The translations under genes and the position numbers were made by a program. Positions 24,831 through 33,896 of a stretch of 37,928 nucleotides of DNA are shown here, piece after piece. Every line of letters begins with the position of its first letter. Within the stretch, counting starts at the first letter, position 1. The stretch spans positions 40,280 to 78,207 of the forward strand of contig PBBR01000022.1 of the NCBI GenBank assembly GCA_002716645.1, in the 5' to 3' direction. The stretch is from Chloroflexota bacterium (lineage in GTDB: Bacteria; Chloroflexota; Dehalococcoidia; UBA3495). The notes below the pieces were generated by a model. That model saw only the letters and a program-made list of their open reading frames with translations. It searched no databases and was not told the DNA's origin.

Positions 24831-24898
24831 GTAGCCTCCACGTTCAATTTATACTGCTGCAGAGATTGTATAACATGGGTTAAATACATTCCGTGAGC

Positions 24899-24926
24899 TA
24901 TATATATGGCAAAATAAAATAGTCAA
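24899..24926 (-). promoter_or_regulatory. Candidate promoter of the selenoprotein operon
   Basis: On the minus strand, TTGACT (24926-24921) is followed after 16 bases by TATATA (24904-24899). Transcription would start about 60 bases before the WTDGLP gene. The 107-base gap separates it from the M16 peptidase gene upstream. Confidence 0.5.
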
Positions 24927-24937
24927 TCTCTACCTGT

Positions 24938-26200
24938 TTAAAAACTCAACAACTGCTCGAATATATCCGGTGTAGTATGCGGTCCTACGATTGCTAACTT
25001 GAACTTATCTTCAGATATTACCCTGGCTGCAACACGGCTTAAATCGTCTGTGTCGATTTGATCTATAATGGAGACGACTTGGTCTATATCTAGGATTTGG
25101 TCAGTGAGTAATTCTTGAGTGCCTGACCATGAGGCAATACTTCTCGTGTCTTCCATTCTAAGTAACAAGCGCCCCTTTGTATATTCTTTAGCTTTTGATA
25201 GTTCGGTATTTGATATCGGATCAAGCATGCTTTTAATATCAGAAACTATACTGCGTATGGAATCCTGTACTTTATTGGGTTCGGTGCCGCAATAAATTAC
25301 AAGTGATCCGCAGTCTTTATAATTATTCGTGGAACTTGATACATCGTAAGCTAGTCCCTGTGTTTCCCTTAGGTTCTGGAATAGGCGGCTGCTCATTCCG
25401 TCACCTAGAATGCAATTCATAATTGACAGAGTAAACCTATCTGGGTCTTCTAATGAAAGCCCAGGCAATCCGACACATAGGTGAGTCTGATCAGTTGCTC
25501 GGTTATCTATTTTCACCTTGGGAGATTGATTTGTGTATGAGACTCTTTCCCAATCTAGACTTTCTTGGTCAGACCAGCTATGAGAGTGTTCATTAATCTG
25601 ATTGACTACTTCTGTATGGTCTATATTCCCCGCTACTGATATCACCGTATTGTGTGGATTGTATTGGTGCGCCATATAATCTTCCACGTCGCTAAGAGAT
25701 ATACTCTTCACCGTGTCTATGGTTCCACCTACATCACGTCCCATTGCCTGATCGGGCCATAAGATATCGTCGATAAGTAGGTCTACTAGTTGGCTTGGAT
25801 AATCATAAGTCATGCGAAGTTCTTCTTGAATGACTTCTCGTTCCTTTTCCATTTCTTCAGGGTCCAGGATTGGACGTAATATCATATCTAATAACACTGC
25901 TAGTGATTGTTTATAGTGAGGTTTTGCCACTTTGCACCAAAACACCGTCATTTCGCGATCGGTGCTTGCGTTCATTATTCCACCTACACCCTCAATAGTT
26001 TCGCTTATTAACCGAGCAGTGGGCCATCTTTCAGTCCCTTTGAAAGGGAGATGTTCTAGGAAATGCGATAACCCTGCTAATTCAGGGGGTTCGTAACGAG
26101 ACCCAGCCCCCACTGAGATTAGTATTGCCACTGATTGCGAGTGACTTATGTTAGATGTCAGGACCCTTAGACCGTTATCAAGGGTGGTTTTTTGGTGCAT
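24938..26200 (-). CDS. M16-family zinc peptidase
   Basis: This 420-residue protein is an M16 (pitrilysin/processing-peptidase) metalloprotease. The inverted zinc motif HFLEH lies at residues 46-50 in GLSHFLEHLPFKGTERW, and the third ligand region is EREVIQEELRM. The C-terminal half has the usual non-catalytic repeat (GLPGLSLEDPDRFTLSIMNCILGDGMSSRLFQNLRETQGLAYDV). The length fits the bacterial one-gene M16B type, active as a dimer or ring. Targets are unknown, with peptide turnover likely. An AGGAG ribosome binding site is present. A strong hairpin stands about 30 bases upstream of the start. Confidence 0.92.
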   Translation of the reverse strand: MHQKTTLDNGLRVLTSNISHSQSVAILISVGAGSRYEPPELAGLSHFLEHLPFKGTERWPTARLISETIEGVGGIMNASTDREMTVFWCKVAKPHYKQSLAVLLDMILRPILDPEEMEKEREVIQEELRMTYDYPSQLVDLLIDDILWPDQAMGRDVGGTIDTVKSISLSDVEDYMAHQYNPHNTVISVAGNIDHTEVVNQINEHSHSWSDQESLDWERVSYTNQSPKVKIDNRATDQTHLCVGLPGLSLEDPDRFTLSIMNCILGDGMSSRLFQNLRETQGLAYDVSSSTNNYKDCGSLVIYCGTEPNKVQDSIRSIVSDIKSMLDPISNTELSKAKEYTKGRLLLRMEDTRSIASWSGTQELLTDQILDIDQVVSIIDQIDTDDLSRVAARVISEDKFKLAIVGPHTTPDIFEQLLSF

Positions 26201-26230
26201 GTATTCTCCTGAAAAATTGTGCCATTCAGA

Positions 26231-26257
26231 AAGATGAGGGAGTTACTCCCTCATCTT
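26231..26257 (-). terminator. Strong hairpin between the MBL hydrolase and M16 peptidase genes
   Basis: AAGATGAGGGAG and CTCCCTCATCTT are perfectly complementary 12-base arms around a three-base centre. On the minus strand the stem ends CATCTT and is followed by TCTG, so the T tract is short. It comes 28 bases after the hydrolase stop and only 31 bases before the peptidase start. It may end the first transcript or protect and attenuate a joint one. Confidence 0.65.
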
Positions 26258-26284
26258 GCCAGTAAATTAGTTGCGAAGTATGTT

Positions 26285-26923
26285 TTAACTTTCTAACCAG
26301 GAAACATCACCGTGCATATCGGCGGGATGAGACTTAGACCTAAATACTTCATATTGTTCTTTAGCGTTTGCAATGCTGGTATCATCACCGTGCCCAGGAT
26401 ATACATGAGTTTCCGATGGAAGTATGAACAATTTTGAAGTTATACTTTCTAACTCCTGTTCAAAAGCCTCTGGACTGCGTGATTTGCCTGGGCCTCCCGG
26501 GAATAGCGTATCGCCAGAGAATAAATGTTTGCCAATCAGGTAACAGGTGGAGCCGTCGGTGTGCCCAGGGGTGGATATTGCGTGCATCTCCTGATTGCCA
26601 AATTTAATAGTGTCTCCATCGCTTATCAGAAAGGATGGTTCTGATGGCAGAAGATGAGTATCATCATTGCCCACTCCCACTGGCGCATTGACGTGAGATG
26701 TTATTTCATTGAAGCCTAGTAAATGGTCCTGATGTCCATGTGTTATGAGAACGGCCTTTATCGATACATCATGCAATTCGCTCAATAACTTGTCTGGCTC
26801 CGCTGGTGTATCAATTATCACGCCCTCGTTTGTATCAGGGCATACTACAATGTATCCGTTGTTATTGTATGGACCCATATTAATTTTTGTTATTTTGACT
26901 TCATCATCGTAGTGAAGGGGCAT
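26285..26923 (-). CDS. MBL-fold metallo-hydrolase (glyoxalase II-like)
   Basis: From the chosen start the protein has 212 residues. The metallo-beta-lactamase motif is HGHQDH at residues 62-67, with later ligands in STPGHTDGSTCYLIG, FSGDTLF and VYPGHGDDT. It most resembles small hydroxyacylglutathione-hydrolase-like or persulfide-dioxygenase-like members. Its substrate is unknown. The frame is open to 27004, but GGAGGAA stands five bases before the ATG at 26923, and the residues upstream of it look non-coding. The start at 26923 is therefore well supported. Confidence 0.9.
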   Translation of the reverse strand: MPLHYDDEVKITKINMGPYNNNGYIVVCPDTNEGVIIDTPAEPDKLLSELHDVSIKAVLITHGHQDHLLGFNEITSHVNAPVGVGNDDTHLLPSEPSFLISDGDTIKFGNQEMHAISTPGHTDGSTCYLIGKHLFSGDTLFPGGPGKSRSPEAFEQELESITSKLFILPSETHVYPGHGDDTSIANAKEQYEVFRSKSHPADMHGDVSWLES

Positions 26924-27070
26924 ATTATTCCTCCAGATGTTATGGGGTGTGCGAGGGGATCGTATCAAAGACATATTACTTAGTAAAGGCGGGGATATTA
27001 TCAAGTATGTGATGGTGAAATACCATAATATTTCAATCGGTAGTGGAGAGACTGCCTGGATTCAAGCTTT

Positions 27071-29983
27071 TTAATCTCCAACTGTCGTTAGTTCATTCTT
27101 TATTGTGTGCGTTCTCGTTTTCACGAGGTCTTTGATGTATTTACCAGTGTGAGAGCGTTTTTTCTTAGTTAGCTGCTCAGGTGTTCCTGTTGCAATGACC
27201 TTGCCTCCATTGTGTCCTGCTTCTGGTCCAAGATCTATTACCCAATCAGAGTTCTTAATCAAGTCGAGGTTATGTTCGATCATAACTATAGTGTTACCGT
27301 TATCCACTAATCTATGTAAAACTCTTAAAAGCGCGGCACAGTCTTCAAAAGATAGTCCAGTCGTAGGTTCGTCCAGTAAATACAACGTTTTGCCGGTAGC
27401 ACGTTTAGATAGTTCGGTAGCCAGTTTGACTCTTTGGGCTTCTCCCCCAGAGAGGGTGGTAGCAGGTTGGCCTAGTTTTATATATCCTAATCCGACGTCT
27501 CTTAGGGTTTCAAGCTTAGGTCGTATTCTCGGGAAGTTCCAGAAGAAATCTAGAGCTTGATCCACTGTCATTTGCAATATGTCAGCGATACTTTTATCTC
27601 GTAGAGTTACTTCTAAAGCTTCACGGTTGTAGCGTCGCCCTTCGCAGATTTCGCAAGGGACTGTCACGTCTGGTAAGAATTGCATTTCTATTTGGATATA
27701 CCCTTCCCCTTGGCAGGCTTCACACCGGCCACCTTTTACATTGAATGAGAATCTACCAGGTTTGTATCCTCTAACTCGAGCCTCAGGAAGGTTAGCGAAG
27801 AGTTCTCGTATAGGCGTGAAAGCGCCTGTGTAGGTAGTGGGGTTGCTACGTGGAGTTCTACCAATGGGTGACTGATCTATGTTTACTACTTTGTCTATGT
27901 GTTCTATCCCTGAGATGGACTTATGGGACCCGGGCAACTCTCGTGCGTTGTTTAGTACTTGGGCTAGTTTTTTAAATAAGACATCATAGATTAAAGTGCT
28001 TTTACCTGACCCTGATACTCCCGTTACACATACTAAGCAGCCTAGAGGAATGTCTGCGTTGACGTTTTTGAGATTGTTCTCGGTGGCACCGGTAATAGTA
28101 ATGGTTGACCCATTGCCAGCACGACGTGATCCGGGTAAAGGTATTATTTTTGTTCCGCTTAAATATTGCCCTGTCAGAGATCTGGGATTGTCCATGATTT
28201 CTGATATGGTACCTGTAGCTACTACATTTCCTCCGTGTTCTCCTGCGCCTGGTCCCATATCAATTATATGGTCTGCGGATCTCATCATGGCTTCATCATG
28301 TTCTACTACGATTACTGTGTTACCCATATCTCGTAGATCGGATAAAGTGGTTATCAACATATGGTCGTCATGCGGGTGTAATCCGATGGTTGGTTCATCA
28401 CAGACATACAAAACACCTGTTAAGCCAGATCCGATTTGTGTGGCTAAGCGTACTCTCTGCGCTTCACCGCCTGATAAAGTTCGTGCTGTACGATCCATGG
28501 TGAGGTAACCAAGGCCGATGTTATCTAGGAATTTGAGGCGTCCCTCGATTTCTTTTAATATTTGAGCACCGATGGTACGTTCTCTCTCTGTAAGTGTAAC
28601 GTTTATGGTTTCTGGATTAATCATTGGGTCTATTTCTGAGACCCATATTAGACCTTCACTGATGCTCATAGATGCCACGTCTACAATGTTAATACCGCAG
28701 ACTTGTACAGCCAAAGCTTCTGGTCTAAGGCGTTTCCCTTGGCAACTTTGACAAGGTCTGGCCGACATGTATCTTTCTATTTCGTGTCTAACATAATCGG
28801 ATTCAGTTTTTTGGTACCTTCTTTCCAGATTTGGTATGACTCCTTCAAAGGCCGTATCCCAACTATATACTTGGCCTCGGCGAGTCTTGTGTTTCATAGT
28901 GATTTTCTTTTCAGAGTCACCGTTCAATATTAGCTCAATACTCGATGATTCCAGGTCCTTGACGGGTGTCTTGGCAGAAAATCCATGGCTACTAGCTACG
29001 GATTCGACCATGCTTAGGTACCACGTACTGGATGTACCGGATCTGTTCCATGGTGATATGGCACCTTCTGAAAGGGACAAATCTTTGTTGGGTATAACTA
29101 ATTGAGGATCCACTTCTAGTTTGTATCCCAGTCCTGTACAAATATTGCAGGCCCCATGTGGGCTGTTAAAACTGAATGTCCTAGGTTCAATTTCAGGAAG
29201 GCTAGTTCCGCACGAGACACAGGCAAATTCCTCGGAAAAGACTATGTCGTCTTTGTCTTCCTGAAATATTTGCAATAGTCCGTTTCCTTCTCTCAGGGCA
29301 GTCTCGACAGACTCAGCTACACGTGAAGTTTCTATGTCAGGCCGGATTATTAAGCGGTCTACGACTATATCAATGTAATGCCATTTTTGCTTATCTAAGC
29401 TTATGGTTTCCGCTTCATCCAGAGTCATTATTTCGTTATTGACTCTGACTCGAGTAAACCCCGATTTTCTAGCGGATTCAAATATTTCTTTATGTTCCCC
29501 TTTCTTTCGGCGGATCTTTGGGGCAAGGAGAGTTATGCGGCTATCCTCGGATAGATTAAGCAATGCGTCCACGATTTGCTCAATAGTTTGGCGTTGTACT
29601 GGCAGACCACATTTGGGGCAATGTGGTTTTCCAACTCGTGCGAATAAAAGTCTAAGGTAATCATAGATTTCGGTAACTGTTCCCACTGTAGACCTAGGGT
29701 TGTGAGAGACTCCTTTTTGGTCAATGGATATCGCGGGTGACAGGCCTTCAATGTAATCAACGTCCGGTTTATCCATTCTGCCTAGGAATTGTCTCGCATA
29801 CGAGGATAACGACTCAACGTATCTACGTTGTCCTTCTGCATATATTGTGTCAAAGGCTAGAGAGCTTTTACCCGAACCTGATACCCCGGTTATTACTACT
29901 AGTTTTTCTCTGGGTATGTTTACCTCAACACTCTTTAAGTTATGTTCTTTAGCCCCTTTTACATGAATAAATTCTTGTGGCAT
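27071..29983 (-). CDS. uvrA: Excinuclease ABC subunit A
   Basis: UvrA recognises DNA damage and loads UvrB in nucleotide excision repair. It is 970 residues, close to the usual 940-960. Two ABC ATPase modules are complete. Walker A motifs are GVSGSGKS at 33-40 and GVSGSGKST in the second half, and the signatures are LSGGEAQRVRLATQIG and LSGGEAQRVKLATELS. Zinc-binding cysteines appear in CPKCGLPVQ, in CVSCGTS...CNICTGLG and in CEACQGEGY...CEICEGRR. The DNA-contact block HNPRSTVGTVTEIYDYLRLLFAR is present. It stands between the biotin carrier gene and the MBL hydrolase with no uvrB or uvrC nearby. Confidence 0.98.
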   Translation of the reverse strand: MPQEFIHVKGAKEHNLKSVEVNIPREKLVVITGVSGSGKSSLAFDTIYAEGQRRYVESLSSYARQFLGRMDKPDVDYIEGLSPAISIDQKGVSHNPRSTVGTVTEIYDYLRLLFARVGKPHCPKCGLPVQRQTIEQIVDALLNLSEDSRITLLAPKIRRKKGEHKEIFESARKSGFTRVRVNNEIMTLDEAETISLDKQKWHYIDIVVDRLIIRPDIETSRVAESVETALREGNGLLQIFQEDKDDIVFSEEFACVSCGTSLPEIEPRTFSFNSPHGACNICTGLGYKLEVDPQLVIPNKDLSLSEGAISPWNRSGTSSTWYLSMVESVASSHGFSAKTPVKDLESSSIELILNGDSEKKITMKHKTRRGQVYSWDTAFEGVIPNLERRYQKTESDYVRHEIERYMSARPCQSCQGKRLRPEALAVQVCGINIVDVASMSISEGLIWVSEIDPMINPETINVTLTERERTIGAQILKEIEGRLKFLDNIGLGYLTMDRTARTLSGGEAQRVRLATQIGSGLTGVLYVCDEPTIGLHPHDDHMLITTLSDLRDMGNTVIVVEHDEAMMRSADHIIDMGPGAGEHGGNVVATGTISEIMDNPRSLTGQYLSGTKIIPLPGSRRAGNGSTITITGATENNLKNVNADIPLGCLVCVTGVSGSGKSTLIYDVLFKKLAQVLNNARELPGSHKSISGIEHIDKVVNIDQSPIGRTPRSNPTTYTGAFTPIRELFANLPEARVRGYKPGRFSFNVKGGRCEACQGEGYIQIEMQFLPDVTVPCEICEGRRYNREALEVTLRDKSIADILQMTVDQALDFFWNFPRIRPKLETLRDVGLGYIKLGQPATTLSGGEAQRVKLATELSKRATGKTLYLLDEPTTGLSFEDCAALLRVLHRLVDNGNTIVMIEHNLDLIKNSDWVIDLGPEAGHNGGKVIATGTPEQLTKKKRSHTGKYIKDLVKTRTHTIKNELTTVGD

Positions 29984-30056
29984 AGCACGATTCCAACACG
30001 AGATTTGCTACCAATAATAAGCAATTTTAACATTCGGAAGGTTTATAAAGTAGGTG

Positions 30057-30485
30057 TTATTGCAATTCTATTAAGGGGTCTCCAGCGTTTACACTGTCGA
30101 GAGGTTGGACATGGATAGTTTTTATAATCCCATCCGCTGGTGAACAAATGCTTTGTTCCATTTTCATCGCTTCGACAACGCATAACTCTTGTCCAGACAT
30201 GACTGATTCTCCAGGCCTGACGGATATAGACATAACTTTACCTGGCATAGGTGACCGGAGAATTTTAGAAGAATCATTGCTGGGCTCATGATCTAGATTG
30301 GTGGTAGTTTCCGATTGCCGCCGATTGGGCGGCCTTCGGGTGTTTCCTTGGAGTAATTCTGGCTCAATCTCGACTAAGAAGGATTCCCCGTTTACTGATA
30401 CTTCTACCGAGGATTGAGTTATGTCCCCAATCTGTATGGAGTACCATTCTCCGTCAACCTTTATCTGAAATGTGGTTAATGCCAA
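30057..30485 (-). CDS. Biotin carboxyl carrier protein of an acyl-CoA carboxylase
   Basis: The 142-residue protein ends in a biotinyl domain with the attachment lysine Lys108 in VEAMKMEQ and the flanking ILRSPMPGKVMSI and GIIKTIHVQPLDSVNAGDPLIEL. The N-terminal 45 residues (FQIKVDGEWYSIQI...SFLVEIEPE) look like the BT-type beta barrel that links biotin carboxylase to carrier in one-chain PCC/MCC alpha subunits. The gene overlaps the biotin carboxylase by 10 bases in a different frame, so the two are translationally coupled halves of what is one chain elsewhere. The carboxyltransferase subunit is not in the window. Confidence 0.92.
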   Translation of the reverse strand: MALTTFQIKVDGEWYSIQIGDITQSSVEVSVNGESFLVEIEPELLQGNTRRPPNRRQSETTTNLDHEPSNDSSKILRSPMPGKVMSISVRPGESVMSGQELCVVEAMKMEQSICSPADGIIKTIHVQPLDSVNAGDPLIELQ

Positions 30486-32029
30486 TCCATTCGCCCCGTA
30501 CTACGGGAAAGCAGTTGTTCTCTGCGGGCTACGTTTTTCCAGGACCGGTCGACTTCAGTAGATGATGAAGTCGACATGGATTTATTGATAGCTATAGCTA
30601 AAGCAACTCCTATGGTTGCGGCGAGTTCTTTATTATTTTGCTTTTTATTATCCATGCTGCCGTTTGATTTCTTGCTTTGCCTGTTTAGTATTATGGCATC
30701 AATAATTTTAGGGAGAGATCCAGTATGATGGATGGAATCTAGGAAATCCTGATCGGTCAGTATATCTCTCAGCAGAGGTATGTTGGTTTTTACTCCCTCT
30801 ATTCTTAGTGCTAATAGAGTTTTACTCAGGCGTTTAATAGATTCTTCTCTATTTTTCCCCCAAGCCATTACTTTGGCCATCAGAGGCTCGTAGTGTAGCG
30901 TAACTTCATACCCTTTGCAAAGTGCCGTATCGATTCGTGATGATCTACAATTGGGTATATGTAGACCAGAAACCTTTCCTATATTAGGCATAAAGGTATC
31001 AGGATCCTCAGGGTAAACGCGTGCTTGAATTGCGTGCCCTCGAATGGCTATATCTCCCTGAGCTATTGGCAGTGATTCACCAATAGCTATCTTTATTTGC
31101 AGCTCAACCAAATCCAAGCCTGTTACTAGTTCTGTAACACCGTGTTCTACTTGTAACCTCGTGTTCATTTCCAGAAAATATATATTCCCTTGTTCAGTAA
31201 CTAGAAATTCTACTGTGCCAGCGTTTGTATAATTGATAGCTTTACCAAGCTTGATTGCTAGGCTATGTACTTTTGCCTGTACCTCTGGGCTTAGTTTCGT
31301 AGAGGGTGTTTCTTCAATTACTTTTTGATTCCTTCTTTGGAGGGAACAATCTCGTTCATGTAGGTGTACTAGATTGCCATGCTGATCACCTAAAATCTGG
31401 ACTTCAATGTGTGAAGCGTCTTTCAGATATCTTTCATAGAATAGTCTTGTGCTCCCAAAGGAACTCTCAGATATTTTTCTCGTTCGGTCGACAATTGGGA
31501 TTAATTCATCAATAGATTCTATGGTATGTATGCCAATCCCACCGCCCCCATCTGCAGCTTTAACCATCAGGGGAAATCCTAATCTCCACGCTTCATCTAC
31601 CGCTTGGGCGTCTGATACGGCTTCGTCAGTCCCTGGTAATATTGGGAGTCCCGCTTTTTGGGCCAGGTTTCGGGCAGCTAATTTGTCTCCCATTTGTGCA
31701 ATGAGCTCCGGTCTAGGACCTATAAAACATATCCCAGATTTGATGCAACATTCTGCAAATTCAGGGTTCTCTGACAAGAAGCCGTATCCGGGATGTATAG
31801 CATCAACTTTGTGGTGTTTAGCCGCTGCTAGGATTTTTTCGATGTTCAGATAACTGCTACTAGCGTCTGATTGACCTAAACAATAGCTCTCGTCCGACAG
31901 CTTTACGTGCTTTGACTGCGAGTCAGCGTCGGAGTATACACTCACCGTCTTGATGCCGAGCTTTCGGCAAGTTTTTATGATGCGACAGGCGATTTCCCCG
32001 CGATTCGCGATTAGTATTTTCTCGAACAT
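30476..32029 (-). CDS. Biotin carboxylase subunit of an acyl-CoA carboxylase
   Basis: This ATP-grasp enzyme carboxylates the biotin of the carrier protein with bicarbonate and ATP. The start IANRGEIACRIIKTCRKLGI, the glycine-rich ATP loop KAADGGGGIGI, the block RDCSLQRRNQKVIEETPS and the active-site segment FLEMNTRLQVEHGVTELVTG are intact. At 517 residues it exceeds plain AccC (about 450). The extra C-terminal 65 residues (after LPKIIDAIILNRQ) resemble the beginning of the linker/BT region of PCC-type alpha subunits. The substrate (acetyl-, propionyl- or other acyl-CoA) cannot be told without the carboxyltransferase. Propionyl-CoA would fit a mutase-bearing genome. Confidence 0.94.
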   Translation of the reverse strand: MFEKILIANRGEIACRIIKTCRKLGIKTVSVYSDADSQSKHVKLSDESYCLGQSDASSSYLNIEKILAAAKHHKVDAIHPGYGFLSENPEFAECCIKSGICFIGPRPELIAQMGDKLAARNLAQKAGLPILPGTDEAVSDAQAVDEAWRLGFPLMVKAADGGGGIGIHTIESIDELIPIVDRTRKISESSFGSTRLFYERYLKDASHIEVQILGDQHGNLVHLHERDCSLQRRNQKVIEETPSTKLSPEVQAKVHSLAIKLGKAINYTNAGTVEFLVTEQGNIYFLEMNTRLQVEHGVTELVTGLDLVELQIKIAIGESLPIAQGDIAIRGHAIQARVYPEDPDTFMPNIGKVSGLHIPNCRSSRIDTALCKGYEVTLHYEPLMAKVMAWGKNREESIKRLSKTLLALRIEGVKTNIPLLRDILTDQDFLDSIHHTGSLPKIIDAIILNRQSKKSNGSMDNKKQNNKELAATIGVALAIAINKSMSTSSSTEVDRSWKNVARREQLLSRSTGRMDWH

Positions 32030-32041
32030 GGATTGCCTTTC

Positions 32042-32065
32042 GAGGTTTTGTAGTATTAAAACCTC
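32042..32065 (-). repeat. Inverted repeat just before the biotin carboxylase start
   Basis: GAGGTTTT (32042-32049) and AAAACCTC (32058-32065) are perfect 8-base arms around an eight-base loop. The repeat ends 13 bases before the biotin carboxylase ATG. It could be a weak recO terminator, an operator, or a translation-control hairpin. The sequence does not decide between these. Confidence 0.4.
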
Positions 32066-32112
32066 TATATTTCTATGTTGACTGTTATAGCCGCACAGGA
32101 GAATACTGCTTG

Positions 32113-32874
32113 CTAGTCCAATCGTTCAAGGCGTTCCATGAACGTATTACTGCGTATTTCTTTATCAACCCAATATCGTACGGTAGTTCCTAACAAAGTT
32201 TTCATCTCTAGTAGTAGTGCATCTGAAATATTCAAATAAGGTAGAGACAATAGATTTGTTCGGTCTATTAACCGGAACACTTTTAAAGCTTGTAACGAAA
32301 TTGGATGGGAATACTCTGTTAACTGATTGCATTCAGGGCATATTAGGCCACCGTGACTTGGGCTGTATCTATGATGCTGAGGTTGGATATCAGTGTTACA
32401 TGATGTGCATGTTTCAAATTCAATTCCAAAGCCTGTGCTTTTCAGTAGATGAATCTCAAACCATCTGAGATTTAATAGCTGATCTGGATTTGCATTGATA
32501 TTAACCAATGTGTCGACCGCTACGTTGTATAGGTGGTGGTTGGAATTCGATTCATTTCCGAAACCGTCTAATAGCTCTGCTACATAGAGTCCTTGACTGA
32601 TTAGTGAAAGATTGGATTTTAGATCTGAAAAGTTATTAATTATCTGGGCTTGGTTTATAGTGTCTAATGTTCGCCCTTTACTGGCAGATATTTCGACCAT
32701 AGTTAATGGCTCAAAATGACCGACCATCCTGCTTGTGGATTTTTGGGCACCTTTCACGATACCACGTAATTTGCCATGTTCTCTGCTAAACATGGTTATT
32801 AAAAGGTCGGCTTCTGCAAATGGCGTTTTCTTGAGTATTATGCCGGTTGCCAAATATGTTCTTGGATTGGGCAT
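32113..32874 (-). CDS. recO: DNA repair protein RecO
   Basis: RecO anneals single strands and, with RecR, loads RecA on SSB-coated DNA. The N-terminal OB fold begins YLATGIILKKTPFAEADLLITMFSREHGKLRGIVKGAQ. A zinc site is formed by Cys156, Cys159, Cys179 and Cys182 (CTSC and CPEC). The 253-residue length is normal. It lies directly downstream of recR with two bases between them, so both partners of the RecOR complex are made from one transcript. Confidence 0.95.
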   Translation of the reverse strand: MPNPRTYLATGIILKKTPFAEADLLITMFSREHGKLRGIVKGAQKSTSRMVGHFEPLTMVEISASKGRTLDTINQAQIINNFSDLKSNLSLISQGLYVAELLDGFGNESNSNHHLYNVAVDTLVNINANPDQLLNLRWFEIHLLKSTGFGIEFETCTSCNTDIQPQHHRYSPSHGGLICPECNQLTEYSHPISLQALKVFRLIDRTNLLSLPYLNISDALLLEMKTLLGTTVRYWVDKEIRSNTFMERLERLD

Positions 32875-32876
32875 AT

Positions 32877-33491
32877 TTACATTTCCTGACGACCTTGTAG
32901 AGCTCTACTTAGAGTTATATCGTCCGAGTACTCTAATGATCCGCCGACTGGCAGACCTCTCGCTAGAAAAGTGATCTTTAGATTTTGACCCGACAAATGC
33001 CTTGAGATGTACATTGCCGTGGCTTCGCCCTCAAGAGTGGGATTAGTAGCAATGATGAGCTCTTCGATATTAGCGTTTGACAGTCTTTGGAAAAGCTCCC
33101 TAATTTTCAATTGGTCAGGCCCAATTCCGTTTAGAGGAGACAGAGATCCGTGTAGGACGTGATAAACTCCTTGGTATGAATGTGTTCGTTCTAATGCCAA
33201 TACATCCATCGGATCTTCGACAACGCATAATTGAGTGGTATTTCTGTTAGTGTTGGCGCAAATGGTGCATGGGCTGGCTTCTGTAAGATTTTGACACTGA
33301 TCGCATAATGTAATATTCGTTTTAACGATGCTTATGGCACGTGACAATTCTTCAGCTTCAGCTTCTGGAAGTCGTATTATATGGAACGCTAATCGCTGGG
33401 CACTTTTTGGTCCTATTCCAGGCAATTTGTTTAATTCTTGAATGAGTTTAGCTAAAGCCGGTGCCGCTGATGGTATTGGATCGGTAGCCAT
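32877..33491 (-). CDS. recR: Recombination protein RecR
   Basis: The 204-residue ring-forming partner of RecO. The helix-hairpin-helix is LNKLPGIGPKSAQRLAFHI at 20-38, the zinc finger is Cys63, Cys66, Cys75 and Cys78, and the Toprim domain spans LCVVEDPMDVLALERT to LIIATNPTLEGEATAMYI. The C-terminal Walker-like VTFLARGLPVGGSLEY counterpart (ITFLARGLPVGGSLEYSDDITLSRAL, read across two parts) is complete. It follows ybaB by 102 bases in the common dnaX-ybaB-recR order. Confidence 0.96.
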   Translation of the reverse strand: MATDPIPSAAPALAKLIQELNKLPGIGPKSAQRLAFHIIRLPEAEAEELSRAISIVKTNITLCDQCQNLTEASPCTICANTNRNTTQLCVVEDPMDVLALERTHSYQGVYHVLHGSLSPLNGIGPDQLKIRELFQRLSNANIEELIIATNPTLEGEATAMYISRHLSGQNLKITFLARGLPVGGSLEYSDDITLSRALQGRQEM

Positions 33492-33593
33492 ATTGACCTA
33501 TTCCTGAGTGTGTTTCAATTGATATGTGCACGTCAATTTATCGTCTGTAGGACTTCTTGTATAGGATAGGGTAGTGAATCTCACTTAACTTAT

Positions 33594-33896
33594 TTAGAAT
33601 CCTAGGCCGGGGATATTCATCCCTCCGGTAATTGCTCCCATCTTGCTCGCTGCCATTTCTTGAGTCTTATTAAATGCATCGTTGACAGCTGCTACTACTA
33701 GATCCTGAAGCAATTCTATGTCATCTACTGTTTCTGGATCTATTGTGATAGATTCTATGGTTTGCTTTCCAGTCATTATAACTTTAATTACCCCGCCTCC
33801 GGAACTTCCTTCTACGGTAGAATTTTCCAACTCTGCTTGAACTTTCTGTAGCTCTGCTTGAAGTTTCTGTGCCTGTCGCATCATGTTTTTATTCAT
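33594..33896 (-). CDS. YbaB/EbfC nucleoid-associated protein
   Basis: This 100-residue DNA-binding protein forms tweezer-like dimers that coat the nucleoid. The family pattern is clear: an N-terminal helix NMMRQAQKLQAELQKVQAEL, the strand VEGSSGGGVIKVIMTGKQTIESITIDPE and a C-terminal helix with AVNDAFNKTQEMAASKM, ending in GGMNIPGLGF. The start overlaps the dnaX stop by 4 bases, and the dnaX-ybaB-recR order is the classic arrangement. Confidence 0.95.
   Translation of the reverse strand: MNKNMMRQAQKLQAELQKVQAELENSTVEGSSGGGVIKVIMTGKQTIESITIDPETVDDIELLQDLVVAAVNDAFNKTQEMAASKMGAITGGMNIPGLGF

Noticed and set aside
27996..28508. 170-residue plus-strand frame inside uvrA
   Set aside because: Antisense shadow of the conserved UvrA ATPase region, with a composition typical of the reverse strand of a coding gene.
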